Shown here piece by piece: positions 8,702 to 18,532 of a stretch of DNA of 64,000 nt. A program made the translations under genes and the position numbers. The notes beneath the pieces are model-generated. The model did no database searches. It was not told the origin of the DNA and saw only the letters and a list, made by a program, of their open reading frames with translations. The first letter of the stretch is position 1. Each line of letters starts with the position of its first letter. The stretch is from MED-G105 sp965263305 (GTDB taxonomy: Bacteria; Pseudomonadota; Alphaproteobacteria; Caulobacterales; Parvularculaceae): the NCBI GenBank assembly GCA_965263305.1, contig OZ253666.1, positions 2,976,001 to 3,040,000 of the forward strand, written 5' to 3'.

Positions 8702-11518
8702 CTAGTCCTCATCATCCGTAGACGCTATTAACGCCTGGATAAGTTTGGCTGTATTCAAGTTTTGCGCCTGGGCCAAATTTGCGGCGTTCGTGATGTCCGA
8801 CAGCACGTTTGCGGGCAGGGCGGCAATGCTTGCGACGGCCGCTGGATTGTGCGTCGTTGGCCGTTGCGGCTTGCGGGCGGCTTCGCACAATTCCTTCAGG
8901 CAATCAGTCTGTTCTTTGATAATGTCGATAACATCATCCAATCCCTCCGGGCGTGAAGCGGCGCCCGTGCGTTTAATAATCGATCCGGTGACAATGCGTT
9001 CGCGGGTCACGGCGGCGCCGCGCAAACTACGCCCCCGCGCGATGATTCTCGCCGTATAAACACCGGGTAGTGCTGTGTCGATAAATTCAGCGAGATATTG
9101 TCCGGGTCCGGCTTTAGAAAATCGCAATATTGACTCATTGCCGTCAGGGTCAATTAATTCGGCAAAGACATCAAAATTTTGCTGGATTGGTCTATCATAT
9201 TCAAAAAGGCGAACACCGAAGGTCAATGTACTGTTGGGCGCCAATGAGTCTTGCGTGAGGTTCGCTCGCATGGTCAGATTCGATTGCGCTTGCGTCATAA
9301 ACGCGTAGCGAACAGGCGGCAGCTTCTTTTCGTGCTGGAACTCCTTAAAGTAATGCCGTCCCAGTGAAACAACAGCTTTCCACTCACCGATATGGTCCTC
9401 TGGTTTCTCGGCGAAAGCGGGGAGGGCGAGTCGGTAAAAATGCATATCGTTACCGGCGACAAACCGCATATTGGGTTCCATTGCAGCACGGGCAGGGTTG
9501 ATAACGTCGCCGTTGGGCGCGATCAGGATGCAATCCAGCGCCCAAGCCCACCGGCTCATAAAGTAGACATCGGCGTCAATATCGGCTTCTGTGATCGTAA
9601 ACGGATGAATTTGTTTGTCTTTAGCCGATATGAGGAAATCCGGATCGGTGACAATTTCCGCATTTGAGACGTCCCCCAAGATTTGGAGGAAGTATTTGTG
9701 CAGCTTGAGCTGATTGTCTTGGTCGAGCGTGCCCGTGATCAATTGGTACCCGCCGGTGTTTCGAACAATTTCGTCGAGTTTTTCCGCTGACGTATTAGCA
9801 GGCGCACCAAGTCCGACGGCATAGGTTTGCGTAGTCAGATCCGGCGCCACATCGGCGATGGAACGCGGTGCATTTTCGTTGCCGTCTGTCATCACCACCA
9901 TGGCTTTGACGTCCGCCGATGATGATGCCAACAAATTAGATGCTTCAAAAATGCCATCACCAATGGATGTGCCCCCGTCGGGGTTTAACTCCGGCCCCCG
10001 AATAAACGTCTTGGCGGCGGCGCGACCAGCAATCGAAATATCATCGGGCCCCACGTCTTGGATGGCAACTGAGGGTGCTGGTGCGTTCGCGTTGTAGCGC
10101 ACAACACCGATGCCATCACCTTCGCGAATTGCATCAACGTAAGAGGTGGCGGCGCCGCGAAGAAGGTCAATTTTGCGGATACCGCCGCCAGCCCCGGCGT
10201 CTTCGATCATAGATCCTGAACGATCAAGTACGAGAACAGAAGCGGTGGTGGGTCGAGCCCGAACCTGCGCCCTAAGCGGTATCGTATATGTCTCACCTGT
10301 GTCAGGAATTGTGACCACAACATCTCCCGTATCGGGACCCGCAAGCGGGTCAGAAGGGCCGGCCGCATATAAAATCCAAATCAATTTCTCTCGTTGTTCG
10401 GTTGGTTCGTCTCCTGGCGATGAAAAAAGCGGGCCGGGATCGGCAAGGGTAAATGGGCCATTTGGATCAGCGACCTCGATCCTCACGGGCGTGCAGGAAC
10501 GTACACCTATGCGGATGGCGCGTGCGGTTGTACGCCGTTCCACAACGGTGCCGAAATCGAGAGCCGATCCCGGTGTGGGGGAAACAAGTGATGTTGTTGG
10601 AAGCTGAGCATCGGCGGCGATGTCTGCACAAACCTCTGCCGCGCTTTGTCCGTGATCGTACATCCGGATGCCCGTCAGATAGCCATTGAAGGCATAATCG
10701 TTTGCACCGGGCGCAATAGGCGAAGGCCGATTGACGCCGCGAAAGTTACCAAAGCGAATATCAATCGCCGGGTCGTTGGGAAAGATGAGTTGGCTTGTAT
10801 CGGCAAGGGAGGGATTAGCCGCGCGTTCACCGCGCAAGACGCCGTTGACATAAAGACGCCAAACGCCATCGGGCCATGCGGGATCAGCGCCGGCGAAACC
10901 CACGGGTGGTACAAGAACGCCCGCAATATGAACCCACTCGTTGACTGGCACATGGTAACCTTGGCTTGTAACGCCGCCAAGAGCCGTTTGTGCGATGCCG
11001 CCAGCTTGAATAACCTGCGGCCCGTCACCGGTAAATGCTAGCTCGCCTCGCTCATCCACCGGCACACTCTCGCCAATATTCTTTGTTCGCACGAAAAGGT
11101 AAAATGCTTCAGCCCCGCAAGTGTGCTGTGGGCAGAAAAGATCCTTCCCAGCGCTCGTTTCCGGGCCGTCCCATGGATTCCCGGTTGGGTCGTCGGCAGC
11201 GGCGTGGTAGGCCCAAAACGACACCGTAAATGCACGCGTGGAATCGATGTTGCGAATGGACGCCGTTAAAGGAACCTTCAAAAATTGAAGTTGGTTGTCG
11301 GGTTCCGCACCAGAGACGGGCCCTGGCGGCATGTCATCGACAGAGAACTTCAAACTCTTGAACGCATATCCCGGCGGTGTTTCTTCCGTCGTTAAAACCG
11401 CTGGCGTCAATCCCGGGCTCACGGGATTAATTTCGGCATTGTTCCCTAATCCACTCGTATCGTTGATCGTCGTGGCGCCGATTGCTTCATTGAATAAGTA
11501 TTCGAAAATTTTGGCCAT
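8702..11518 (-). CDS. Large LamG/von Willebrand factor A domain protein
   Basis: A 938-residue protein with an N-terminal LamG/concanavalin-like domain (about residues 1-290, starting MAKIFEYLFNEA and containing WVHIAGVLVPP), an Ig-like middle part, and a VWA domain from about residue 425 with a complete MIDAS start DRSGSM (Asp at about 432) and later VVMTDGNEN. Further beta-rich segments and a helical tail follow. VWA and LamG modules bind proteins or glycans. No signal peptide or membrane span is seen, so export would need an unusual route. The start at 11518 is chosen over an upstream frame because GGGGGAG lies just before it. Substrate and partner are unknown. Confidence 0.85.
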   Translation of the reverse strand: MAKIFEYLFNEAIGATTINDTSGLGNNAEINPVSPGLTPAVLTTEETPPGYAFKSLKFSVDDMPPGPVSGAEPDNQLQFLKVPLTASIRNIDSTRAFTVSFWAYHAAADDPTGNPWDGPETSAGKDLFCPQHTCGAEAFYLFVRTKNIGESVPVDERGELAFTGDGPQVIQAGGIAQTALGGVTSQGYHVPVNEWVHIAGVLVPPVGFAGADPAWPDGVWRLYVNGVLRGERAANPSLADTSQLIFPNDPAIDIRFGNFRGVNRPSPIAPGANDYAFNGYLTGIRMYDHGQSAAEVCADIAADAQLPTTSLVSPTPGSALDFGTVVERRTTARAIRIGVRSCTPVRIEVADPNGPFTLADPGPLFSSPGDEPTEQREKLIWILYAAGPSDPLAGPDTGDVVVTIPDTGETYTIPLRAQVRARPTTASVLVLDRSGSMIEDAGAGGGIRKIDLLRGAATSYVDAIREGDGIGVVRYNANAPAPSVAIQDVGPDDISIAGRAAAKTFIRGPELNPDGGTSIGDGIFEASNLLASSSADVKAMVVMTDGNENAPRSIADVAPDLTTQTYAVGLGAPANTSAEKLDEIVRNTGGYQLITGTLDQDNQLKLHKYFLQILGDVSNAEIVTDPDFLISAKDKQIHPFTITEADIDADVYFMSRWAWALDCILIAPNGDVINPARAAMEPNMRFVAGNDMHFYRLALPAFAEKPEDHIGEWKAVVSLGRHYFKEFQHEKKLPPVRYAFMTQAQSNLTMRANLTQDSLAPNSTLTFGVRLFEYDRPIQQNFDVFAELIDPDGNESILRFSKAGPGQYLAEFIDTALPGVYTARIIARGRSLRGAAVTRERIVTGSIIKRTGAASRPEGLDDVIDIIKEQTDCLKELCEAARKPQRPTTHNPAAVASIAALPANVLSDITNAANLAQAQNLNTAKLIQALIASTDDED

Positions 11519-11932
11519 ATCTCTCCCCCATGGCGTTGTCCTGTTTCGTGACGAAATAATACAATGGGGTGGTTGTTGGTCGCTGATGTCTATCGTTAGG
11601 TTTTCGCGAAATGCGTTGACCGTGTTGCAAACAAATATTTCGATAGCAAAGTACGAGCGTTTCCCATTGTTCACGGATCTAAGGTTACACGGAGAATAGA
11701 TGAGTGAGGTGATCTAGCGCACAGCAGGGGATTAAATCTCTTTGGAAATCTGCGTGCGCGTCATCCTTTTGTGGTTAACGCGGTGTTACTGTCGAGTAGC
11801 TCTACGTTTTGGGTACACCATTGCGCCACGGCGCAGATGAGAAAATTTCTAAGCTGCCCATTTCCGAGAAATTAAATAAAGTGGCAAGAGCGATGCATGT
11901 CGTCAACCTCTTCCGGCATCGCCGGTAAAAAG
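11519..11932. other. Upstream region of the LamG/VWA gene
   Basis: This 414-bp non-coding stretch separates two minus-strand genes and should hold the promoter of the LamG/VWA gene. The only clear structure is a short perfect hairpin at 11822-11835 (TGCGCC-AC-GGCGCA), which could end transcription of the coiled-coil gene ending at 11933. Nothing else was recognised. Confidence 0.4.
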
Positions 11933-13531
11933 TTAAAACCCGCCGCCTGTTTTAAAACCGCCGCCTCTTCCGCCCCGGCCACCTCTGGGGAAGCGGGGTG
12001 TTCTGGGTCTTGGGGCTCTTGGTATGCGGATTGTCGGTCCTCGGCTGCGACGGCGCATGCCGCGCCTGATCTCACGGGAAACTTCGCGACCGATGGTGCG
12101 GCCGATATCGTTGCCCCGATCATTCCATTGACCACCGCCCCATTGGCCGCCCCAGTTATCCGGGAGGCCGAATTTATCCCGCCACGGATCACCGCCAACG
12201 TCGCGGTCCCAGTCACGGCGGCGGGTGCGATGGCTGCGCTCAATACGCCGCCAAACATCGTCGCGGGAGAGCGCCCCGCGCATAAACTCCGCGAGCAATC
12301 CGTCGATGAGATTTCGTCCGCTAAATTCGGAATAAGGACTATCAAAGCGCGCTGTTTTAAACCGTCGGCGAAGCCCTTCGAGGTCGTTAAGGCTGCGCGC
12401 CTCGCGATCTATACGCCGCGCCGCAGCCGTTTTCTCGGCCTCTAGCTCTAACCGTTCCCGCTTGACCCGGATTAACTCATCGACAAGGCGATCATCCTCT
12501 AGGGTCGCCGTTTCGGCGGCGATGATTTTTAAATCCTGGGGCGTCATTCGGGAAAGGGCGTTGCTGACGAGATCCCGGGCGTCGCTGACGGGGCCTGTTT
12601 CCCCGCGTGCGGCGAGGGCGTGGGCATCTGTTGTTTCTTTGTGGCGTGTTTCCGCCGCCGCTAGCTCGGCGTCTGTTGCGTCCACCTCCCGGCGCAGGGC
12701 GGCGACTTCATCGCGGCGTTTATCAACGCCGTCCCGCTCAAGGGCGGCGCGTTCGATCGCTTCCAATTCTTCCTCGGCAGCGGCGGCGCCTTCATCGAGG
12801 CGTGCGGCATGCTCAGCAAGGCGTTCGGGAATTTCAAGAAGACGCTCGTAATTCAGTCTATGCTGACGATATTTGATCAACCGTCCGACCCACCCGTCGA
12901 GAATAGCGAACAGCGGAAATGCCCGATACTCGCGCGTTGCGAATTCGCGTTCATGTAGATACCGGAAGAGGGGGTCCGCTTCATAAGCTGCGCCCTTTTC
13001 CTGGCGATCATTCTCCGCGAGGGTGAGTTTGCGTCGGGCGCGTTCCGCCGTTGCGTTCGCTTCTTCGACTGCCCGCGCGCGGGCTTGATATTCCGGATCG
13101 TTCTCTAGGTTTTGCCGGGTTTCAGCCGCCGCTTGATCGTGGCGCTCCATGGCGATATCAAGCGCTTCTTCCGTGCGACGACGGGCCTCTTCTAAGCGTT
13201 CAATCTCGGCAGCGGCTTTGGCGCGGGCGAGATCCATTTTGGCGACATGGTCGTCTTGGGCTTTGATGAGTTTAACCGCTTGGCGGTCAGCGACGTCTAG
13301 CCCGGAAGAGGCCTCAGTATAAAGATTATGATCAGAGCGTTCATCGCCAATCTCATCCAAATGGGCGATTCTGATGGCGGCGAAGTCGTTCAGGACGTCG
13401 GTTTCGCGTTGATTCAAATGGGCGAGCGCGCGGGCGTCGCCGGCTGCCGCGTTAGACGTGGTCGTCAAGGTGCGACGAGCTTCCGCGATCGCGGCGTCGA
13501 TGCTGTGAAGGGCGTTGCGTCCAGACGTCAT
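11933..13531 (-). CDS. Long coiled-coil protein with Gly-rich tail
   Basis: Family not recognised. The 532-residue protein is predominantly helical and rich in Glu, Arg and Ala with heptad-like stretches from about residue 15 to 400 (for example AEIERLEEARRRTEEALDIA), then a short region rich in Asp, Trp and Gly, and a very basic, Gly/Arg/Pro-rich tail from about 470 ending in GGGFKTGGGF. There is no signal peptide. Its start follows the DUF6384-like gene by only 7 nt, so they form an operon with the gene at 14596. A structural or scaffold role at the membrane is possible. The RGG-like tail could contact nucleic acid or membrane. Both are inference. Confidence 0.8.
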   Translation of the reverse strand: MTSGRNALHSIDAAIAEARRTLTTTSNAAAGDARALAHLNQRETDVLNDFAAIRIAHLDEIGDERSDHNLYTEASSGLDVADRQAVKLIKAQDDHVAKMDLARAKAAAEIERLEEARRRTEEALDIAMERHDQAAAETRQNLENDPEYQARARAVEEANATAERARRKLTLAENDRQEKGAAYEADPLFRYLHEREFATREYRAFPLFAILDGWVGRLIKYRQHRLNYERLLEIPERLAEHAARLDEGAAAAEEELEAIERAALERDGVDKRRDEVAALRREVDATDAELAAAETRHKETTDAHALAARGETGPVSDARDLVSNALSRMTPQDLKIIAAETATLEDDRLVDELIRVKRERLELEAEKTAAARRIDREARSLNDLEGLRRRFKTARFDSPYSEFSGRNLIDGLLAEFMRGALSRDDVWRRIERSHRTRRRDWDRDVGGDPWRDKFGLPDNWGGQWGGGQWNDRGNDIGRTIGREVSREIRRGMRRRSRGPTIRIPRAPRPRTPRFPRGGRGGRGGGFKTGGGF

Positions 13532-13538
13532 AATTGCC

Positions 13539-14537
13539 TCACCACTCTAAAATCGCGCCGCCGGCCGTCGGAATGGCGTATACCGGTTGAAGCGCACCGC
13601 GCGGTTTTTGTCCGATGACGGCGTTTTGGATGATTTGGTCGTCATTTTTATCAGCGGCGATGCGGTTAAACTCGCCTTCCGGCACCCGCACACCCCATTT
13701 TGAGACCCGTTTAACGGATTGCGTTTCTTCGCTCGAAATCTCAAGCGTCTGGGCGCGCCCTCTTACGTCGACCGCTTCCACAATCAAATAAAAATTGCGC
13801 GCATTTGGCGTGTTATCAGGGACCCTGAAGACCCCCGATTGCTGGCCGTTTTGATAGACGACACGGATGGTGAGGTCCTTGCGAAGATCCGTCAGTAGGG
13901 CGCTTAACTCATCGCTGGCTTTGCGCGCCTCGCCGATGTCTTCGGCCGCAATCGCCGCCCGCCCGTCTTGATAGGCGGTCTCAATCCGCCGGCGCGCATA
14001 ATCGCTGGCCGCGATCGACAGCGCCTCGTCACGGGCGGTTGATAGGTCGCTGGGCAGCGTGTTTGATAATTCAATCTGCGATTGGCGCTCGGCGCGCTGC
14101 TTTGGGGCGTCGAAGCCGAAGGCGTAGATACCGGAAGCAAATGCCGCGACCCCCGCGACGAGCGCTAACGGCCGGAACCAGCGTCCACGGTTGATGTAGA
14201 GTTTGGCGAGACTTACCTGGAAGCCGCGATGTTTTGGTTCGTAGACAAAGCGCTTTTCCTCCAACGCTTGAACGCCGTCTTTTAGAACATGCTCTGGCAC
14301 CTCAATGCCCTGGGCGCTGTAGATATCCTGTAAGCGCTCGATTAGCGCCGCTTCGCGCTCATCTGTGGCAAGTTCCTTCTCCACAATGAGGGCGCGATGA
14401 CGCAGCGTATCGACGATGTCCATGGCGAGCATGACATCATCGAAGGGTGCTTTTTCGGTCTTGACGCCCACCGCGCCATGAGGGTCGGTTGGTTCAGATA
14501 AGCTTTCCGCTGTCGGCGTTTTGTCAGGCGAGGTCAT
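13539..14537 (-). CDS. DUF6384-like single-span membrane protein
   Basis: A 332-residue protein that I associate with the DUF6384 family from its N-terminal block FDDVMLAMDIVDTLRHRALI and the following GIEVPEHVLKDGVQALEEKR. One hydrophobic segment (RPLALVAGVAAFASGIYAFG, about residues 124-143) anchors it. A short coiled coil and a beta-rich C-terminal domain follow, probably periplasmic. It lies between two coiled-coil genes on the same strand with small gaps (7 and 58 nt), so the three probably work together. Molecular function is unknown. Confidence 0.75.
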   Translation of the reverse strand: MTSPDKTPTAESLSEPTDPHGAVGVKTEKAPFDDVMLAMDIVDTLRHRALIVEKELATDEREAALIERLQDIYSAQGIEVPEHVLKDGVQALEEKRFVYEPKHRGFQVSLAKLYINRGRWFRPLALVAGVAAFASGIYAFGFDAPKQRAERQSQIELSNTLPSDLSTARDEALSIAASDYARRRIETAYQDGRAAIAAEDIGEARKASDELSALLTDLRKDLTIRVVYQNGQQSGVFRVPDNTPNARNFYLIVEAVDVRGRAQTLEISSEETQSVKRVSKWGVRVPEGEFNRIAADKNDDQIIQNAVIGQKPRGALQPVYAIPTAGGAILEW

Positions 14538-14595
14538 GCTGATGATGCGTTAAGTCGAAAGATGGATGGGAAAGACGAAAGCAGTGGTGCGGCGA

Positions 14596-15792
14596 CTATG
14601 ATTTCGTCAGCGCGCCCGTTGCGCCGTCTTCCACCAATTTAGCAAGACGTCGCTTGCCGTCCTCGACAGAGACGCGGATTTCTTCGGAGTTTTCAGTGGC
14701 GAGTTTGCGCATCTCAGCGATGATTTGTTGGCTGCGCGCTTGGTAGCTTACCACCGATTCGACGAGGGTTTTGACCGCTGCGGCGGAAACGGTTGGTCCG
14801 TACCCGGCCTCTACGGCTGCTTCCTGCACTTTACCGCCGACCTCCGATAATGTTTCCAAGCTTTCATTAATGCCTTTTTTCATCGCTTCCAGAGTTTGGG
14901 TGGATTCGTGCAGACCATGCATGCCTGTAAAGGTCGCGGTCAACGCGGTCAGCACTGTTTCATTGGTGCCGAAGAATGAGACGGCTTGGGCGTAAATGCG
15001 ATCCTTCGCATTCGTCGTTTGAACAAGACGGGTCATGATGACTTCGGAGGTGTTATACCCGATCGTGATATTGTCGGAGAGATCTTTCGCAACTTGATAG
15101 CGTTTTTCTTCGCGCTGCAGGTCGCGCAACGCCTCGTCGCGATCAAGTTCTAACCCTGCGCGCTCAGCGGCGTCTTCCCCAGCGAAACCGGTGACCTTCT
15201 CTACGGCGGCGGCGAGGACTGATTTCGCGCCGTCCAATTTCGATTCAGCGGTCTTTAAAACTTCCAGCGCTAGCACTTCTGATTGTTTCATGGCGCCGCG
15301 GAAATCGCGATAGGCTTCAAGAATTCTGGTTTCCCGTTCGACCTGGTCGCGGGTATCGCCGGCGACTTCGAGATAGAGTTTTTTGATCTTGTCGAAGCGC
15401 GATGCGATGTCGCCTCGGGTCATCTTCATCCACATGTTGGAAATACGTTCCATCGTGGATACTTTTCCGTCGGCGTATTGATCAACGAGGGCTTTGGCGT
15501 CGTCGCGGATGGAATCGAAGGCGGCGGTGATGCCCTCATACCGCTCTGCGACGGTCATGCCTGAGACCTGTTCGCGGACAACATCGTTGAAGTAGGAGGC
15601 CTGGTCGAGGGTACGGGCAATAGCCGCGACGCGATCTTCATCCAATTCGGCGATCTGATTAAGGAGCGCGACGATTGGCGCAGGCTCGCCATCGCCGGGG
15701 GCGAAGCCCAGCGCTTTTAATTCTCCCATCGCTTTATCGAGGTATTGTAAGGCGGTTGAACGTTGGGTTTCTGCGATGGCGGTGTCAGACAT
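14596..15792 (-). CDS. Conserved helical protein upstream of the DUF6384-like gene
   Basis: A 398-residue, almost wholly helical soluble protein with no signal peptide. Motifs include VREQVSGMTVAERYEGITAA, TRGDIASRFDKIKKLYLEV and ILEAYRDFRGAMKQSEVLAL. I recall similar proteins being annotated only as cell surface protein and lying next to DUF6384. The overall helical organisation loosely resembles TelA-type toxic-anion resistance proteins, but no specific match is claimed. The start at 15792 (MSDTAIAETQ) is preferred to an extended frame, with GAGAGGG upstream. It is the first gene of a three-gene operon. Confidence 0.7.
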   Translation of the reverse strand: MSDTAIAETQRSTALQYLDKAMGELKALGFAPGDGEPAPIVALLNQIAELDEDRVAAIARTLDQASYFNDVVREQVSGMTVAERYEGITAAFDSIRDDAKALVDQYADGKVSTMERISNMWMKMTRGDIASRFDKIKKLYLEVAGDTRDQVERETRILEAYRDFRGAMKQSEVLALEVLKTAESKLDGAKSVLAAAVEKVTGFAGEDAAERAGLELDRDEALRDLQREEKRYQVAKDLSDNITIGYNTSEVIMTRLVQTTNAKDRIYAQAVSFFGTNETVLTALTATFTGMHGLHESTQTLEAMKKGINESLETLSEVGGKVQEAAVEAGYGPTVSAAAVKTLVESVVSYQARSQQIIAEMRKLATENSEEIRVSVEDGKRRLAKLVEDGATGALTKS

Positions 15793-15987
15793 AAAGCGCG
15801 GTTCCCTCTCTTGGTCGCCCGGTATTGGCGGGCAGGCTGCGTCATTTAGATAAGGTTGATCGCCGCCTATGCCTAGGGCGGGGCCGGGAAACATGGGAAA
15901 AATCCTGACGTATCAAGCGGTTTCCCTAACGTTTTTTCCACTCTTGGCGTCCAAAACAGAGGTCGGCATGGAAAAGGCGCGTGGCCA

Positions 15988-17178
15988 ATGAACAAACAAT
16001 CTTTGCAGATCGGGCTCCTCTGGCATTCGATGAACTCCGACAATCTCGGGGTGGGGGCGCTCACCCTTGGGCATATCGCGCTTATTCGCGAAGCGGCGGC
16101 CCGCAATGGCCAGCGCGTTCGCTTCACGGTTCTCGGCTGGCAGGACCCTAAAACGCCTTATCCCACGGCTGAATCGGTAGAGATTCGCGGCTTTCGGTTG
16201 GCTGATTTTGCACGCCTGCGACACGGATTTGTCGAGGCCGTGCGGGGCGTCGATGTCGTTCTTGATATCGGCGCGGGTGATAGTTTTTCAGATATTTACG
16301 GACCAGGACGCATTTTAAAAATGATGGCCGCGCAAAAGTTGGTTCGGCTGGCCGGGCGGCCGCTGGTGTTAAGCCCCCAGACCATTGGGCCGTTTAATAA
16401 CAAGCTCATCGAAAAAACCGCGCTTTCGGTCATGCGCTCGGCGACGTTTGTTGCTTCGCGTGACGATCTCTCCACCGCCTGCGCCCGCGATATGGGCTTC
16501 GACGGCCCGTTGATAGAGGCGAGTGATGTGGCGCTGCGGCTGCCCTATCAACGACCGCCGTTACAGCAAACGGGGATTGTGCGGGTAGGGGTCAACGTAT
16601 CGGGCCTCTTATTCAATGGCGGGTATACGCAAGACAATATGTTTGGTTTGCAGGCTGATTACCCCGATTTAATGCGCGCCATCATCGGTTATTTCAACGA
16701 CATGCCCGATGTCGAGGTGCACCTCGTCGGTCACGTGTTGTCGGACGATAATGTGGTGGAGGACGACCATCGCGTGGCGCGACATCTGGCGGAGGAATTC
16801 GAGGGCGCTTGCGTCGCCCCGGTGTTCAAATCGCCCAGCGAAGCAAAATCCTATATCGCGGGGCTCGACTTTTTTACAGGCTCGCGGATGCACGCCTGCA
16901 TCGCGGCTTTTTCTTCAGGCGTACCGGTGGCCCCGCTCGCCTACAGCCGTAAATTCGAAGGTTTATTCGGCGCCCTCGGATATGGCGCCTCCTTGGATTG
17001 TAAGACGCTCAACAAAGACGAGATCTTGTCGCGGGTCCGCACGGCGTTCCGCGATCGCCATGTTCTGCGCCAGGGCGGCGAAGCGGCGCTAAAGGAAGGC
17101 CTAAAACGTCTTCATCTTTATGAGGATTACCTTGTCGACTTATTCGCGGCAATCGCGCCGGTAAAGGCCGCCGCTTAA
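15988..17178 (+). CDS. Polysaccharide pyruvyl transferase family protein
   Basis: Glycosyltransferase-B-like enzyme of the PS_pyruv_trans family, which adds ketal-linked pyruvate from PEP to sugars of exopolysaccharides or glycolipids. Visible features are the N-terminal WHSMNSDNLGVGALTLGH, the VVLDIGAGDSFSDIYG motif at about residues 88-103, SPQTIGPF at about 130, and the C-terminal FFTGSRMHACIAAFSSGVP. Length (396) is normal. The next gene overlaps its stop by 1 nt (TAATG), so both are translated together. Its acceptor sugar is unknown, but the neighbours suggest surface glycan modification. Confidence 0.9.
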   Translation: MNKQSLQIGLLWHSMNSDNLGVGALTLGHIALIREAAARNGQRVRFTVLGWQDPKTPYPTAESVEIRGFRLADFARLRHGFVEAVRGVDVVLDIGAGDSFSDIYGPGRILKMMAAQKLVRLAGRPLVLSPQTIGPFNNKLIEKTALSVMRSATFVASRDDLSTACARDMGFDGPLIEASDVALRLPYQRPPLQQTGIVRVGVNVSGLLFNGGYTQDNMFGLQADYPDLMRAIIGYFNDMPDVEVHLVGHVLSDDNVVEDDHRVARHLAEEFEGACVAPVFKSPSEAKSYIAGLDFFTGSRMHACIAAFSSGVPVAPLAYSRKFEGLFGALGYGASLDCKTLNKDEILSRVRTAFRDRHVLRQGGEAALKEGLKRLHLYEDYLVDLFAAIAPVKAAA

Positions 17179-18389
17179 TGGGCGCGTCGTCGGCGACATT
17201 GGATTTTGTTCGAGACGGCGATTTGTGCGCGGGCTGCGGCGCCTGCGCAGCGGTCACTCATGGCAAGGCGGTGATGGAAACCCGAGACGGGTTTCACCGT
17301 CCCCGTCAGAGTGAGGCATTCACCGTGGCGGAGGAAGCAGCCCTGGCGTCTGTTTGCCCGGGCCTCGGTCTCTCGCGCGAAAAGGGCAAGGATGATCACG
17401 TTTTATGGGGCGGTGTTCTGGAGATCTGGCAGGGTTGGGCGACGGATGACGCCATCCGCCGACAAGGCTCATCGGGCGGTGTCTTAACGGCTCTGTTGGA
17501 ATACGTTTTGTCCTCTGGCGAAGTCGCGTTTGTGGTGCAAACGGGCGCTGATGATCAAACGCCCTATGCCAATAAAGCGGTGGCGACATCGGACAAGAAC
17601 GAAGTTTTCGATGCCGCCGGCTCGCGTTACGCGCCATCATCTCCCTTGGAAGATCTTGAGACCCATCTTTCGCGGGGGGAGCCCTTCGCGTTTGTGGGCA
17701 AGCCTTGTGATGTCGCCGCCTTGCGCGCCATGGCGACGCAGGATCCGCGTATTGATCAACTTATCCCTTACAAATTGTCATTCTTCTGCGCTGGCGTACC
17801 GAGCTTGAACGGCGCCCGTGACATTCTGTCGGCCCTTGGCGTCGATGATGAAGAGACCGTCACGAGCTTTCGTTATCGCGGCGATGGCTGGCCGGGGCAG
17901 GCAAAAGCAACCCTTGCTAATGGGGAAGCCCGCGCCATGAGCTACCATGACAGCTGGGGTAAAATCCTGACCCAGCATTTGCAGTTTCGATGCAAAATTT
18001 GCCCTGATGGGGTGGGGGGCGCGGCTGACCTCGTCTGCGCTGACGCCTGGGTTTGCGATGACAAAGGCTATCCCGTTTTCGAAGAACGTGACGGCGTCAG
18101 CCTCGTAATAGCCCGCACGCCGGCGGGCGCTCGTCTCGCCAAAGCGGCCTCTGAGGCCGGCAAAGTGGCGTTAGAGGCAGGCGATATCGATGCTGTCGTC
18201 GCTATGCAGCCGGGACAAGTGAAACGCAAACGCCTTGCAGCGTCCCGCCTTGCGGCATTGGCGGCCCTGTCCCGCCCGCGGCCAACGTTCAAAGGCTTCA
18301 AGCTGACGGAAGCGGCGCGCCAAGCCGGCGTCTTCGCGAATATAAAGAGCTTTTTGGGGACATGCCGCAGGGCGGTTCGGCGCGCTTAG
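17178..18389 (+). CDS. FrhB-like Fe-S protein (coenzyme F420 hydrogenase beta C-terminal domain family)
   Basis: This 403-residue protein has an N-terminal ferredoxin-like cysteine cluster (LCAGCGACAAV, about residues 14-24), the FrhB core (RRQGSSGGVLTALLEY and FVGKPCDVAALRAM) and a second cysteine group (FRCKICPDGVGGAADLVCAD, about 270-290). FrhB proteins carry FAD and Fe-S centres and move electrons between F420 and acceptors. In polysaccharide loci of non-methanogens, relatives sit beside pyruvyl transferases, as here, with an unproven role. The ATG overlaps the stop of the preceding gene. Confidence 0.85.
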   Translation: MGASSATLDFVRDGDLCAGCGACAAVTHGKAVMETRDGFHRPRQSEAFTVAEEAALASVCPGLGLSREKGKDDHVLWGGVLEIWQGWATDDAIRRQGSSGGVLTALLEYVLSSGEVAFVVQTGADDQTPYANKAVATSDKNEVFDAAGSRYAPSSPLEDLETHLSRGEPFAFVGKPCDVAALRAMATQDPRIDQLIPYKLSFFCAGVPSLNGARDILSALGVDDEETVTSFRYRGDGWPGQAKATLANGEARAMSYHDSWGKILTQHLQFRCKICPDGVGGAADLVCADAWVCDDKGYPVFEERDGVSLVIARTPAGARLAKAASEAGKVALEAGDIDAVVAMQPGQVKRKRLAASRLAALAALSRPRPTFKGFKLTEAARQAGVFANIKSFLGTCRRAVRRA

Positions 18390-18532
18390 TTGGCGTTCCG
18401 AAACCCTGTTCCGATCAGTTCTGCCGCCATTCAAGCCTTCGCGTCTGAAATTGCGTCCCAACTTGCGCAAGCCCCTAAGCGCAGGCCATAAGCGATGCTG
18501 TGTAGATTTCTAAAGCGGACGCTCGCCCTCTC

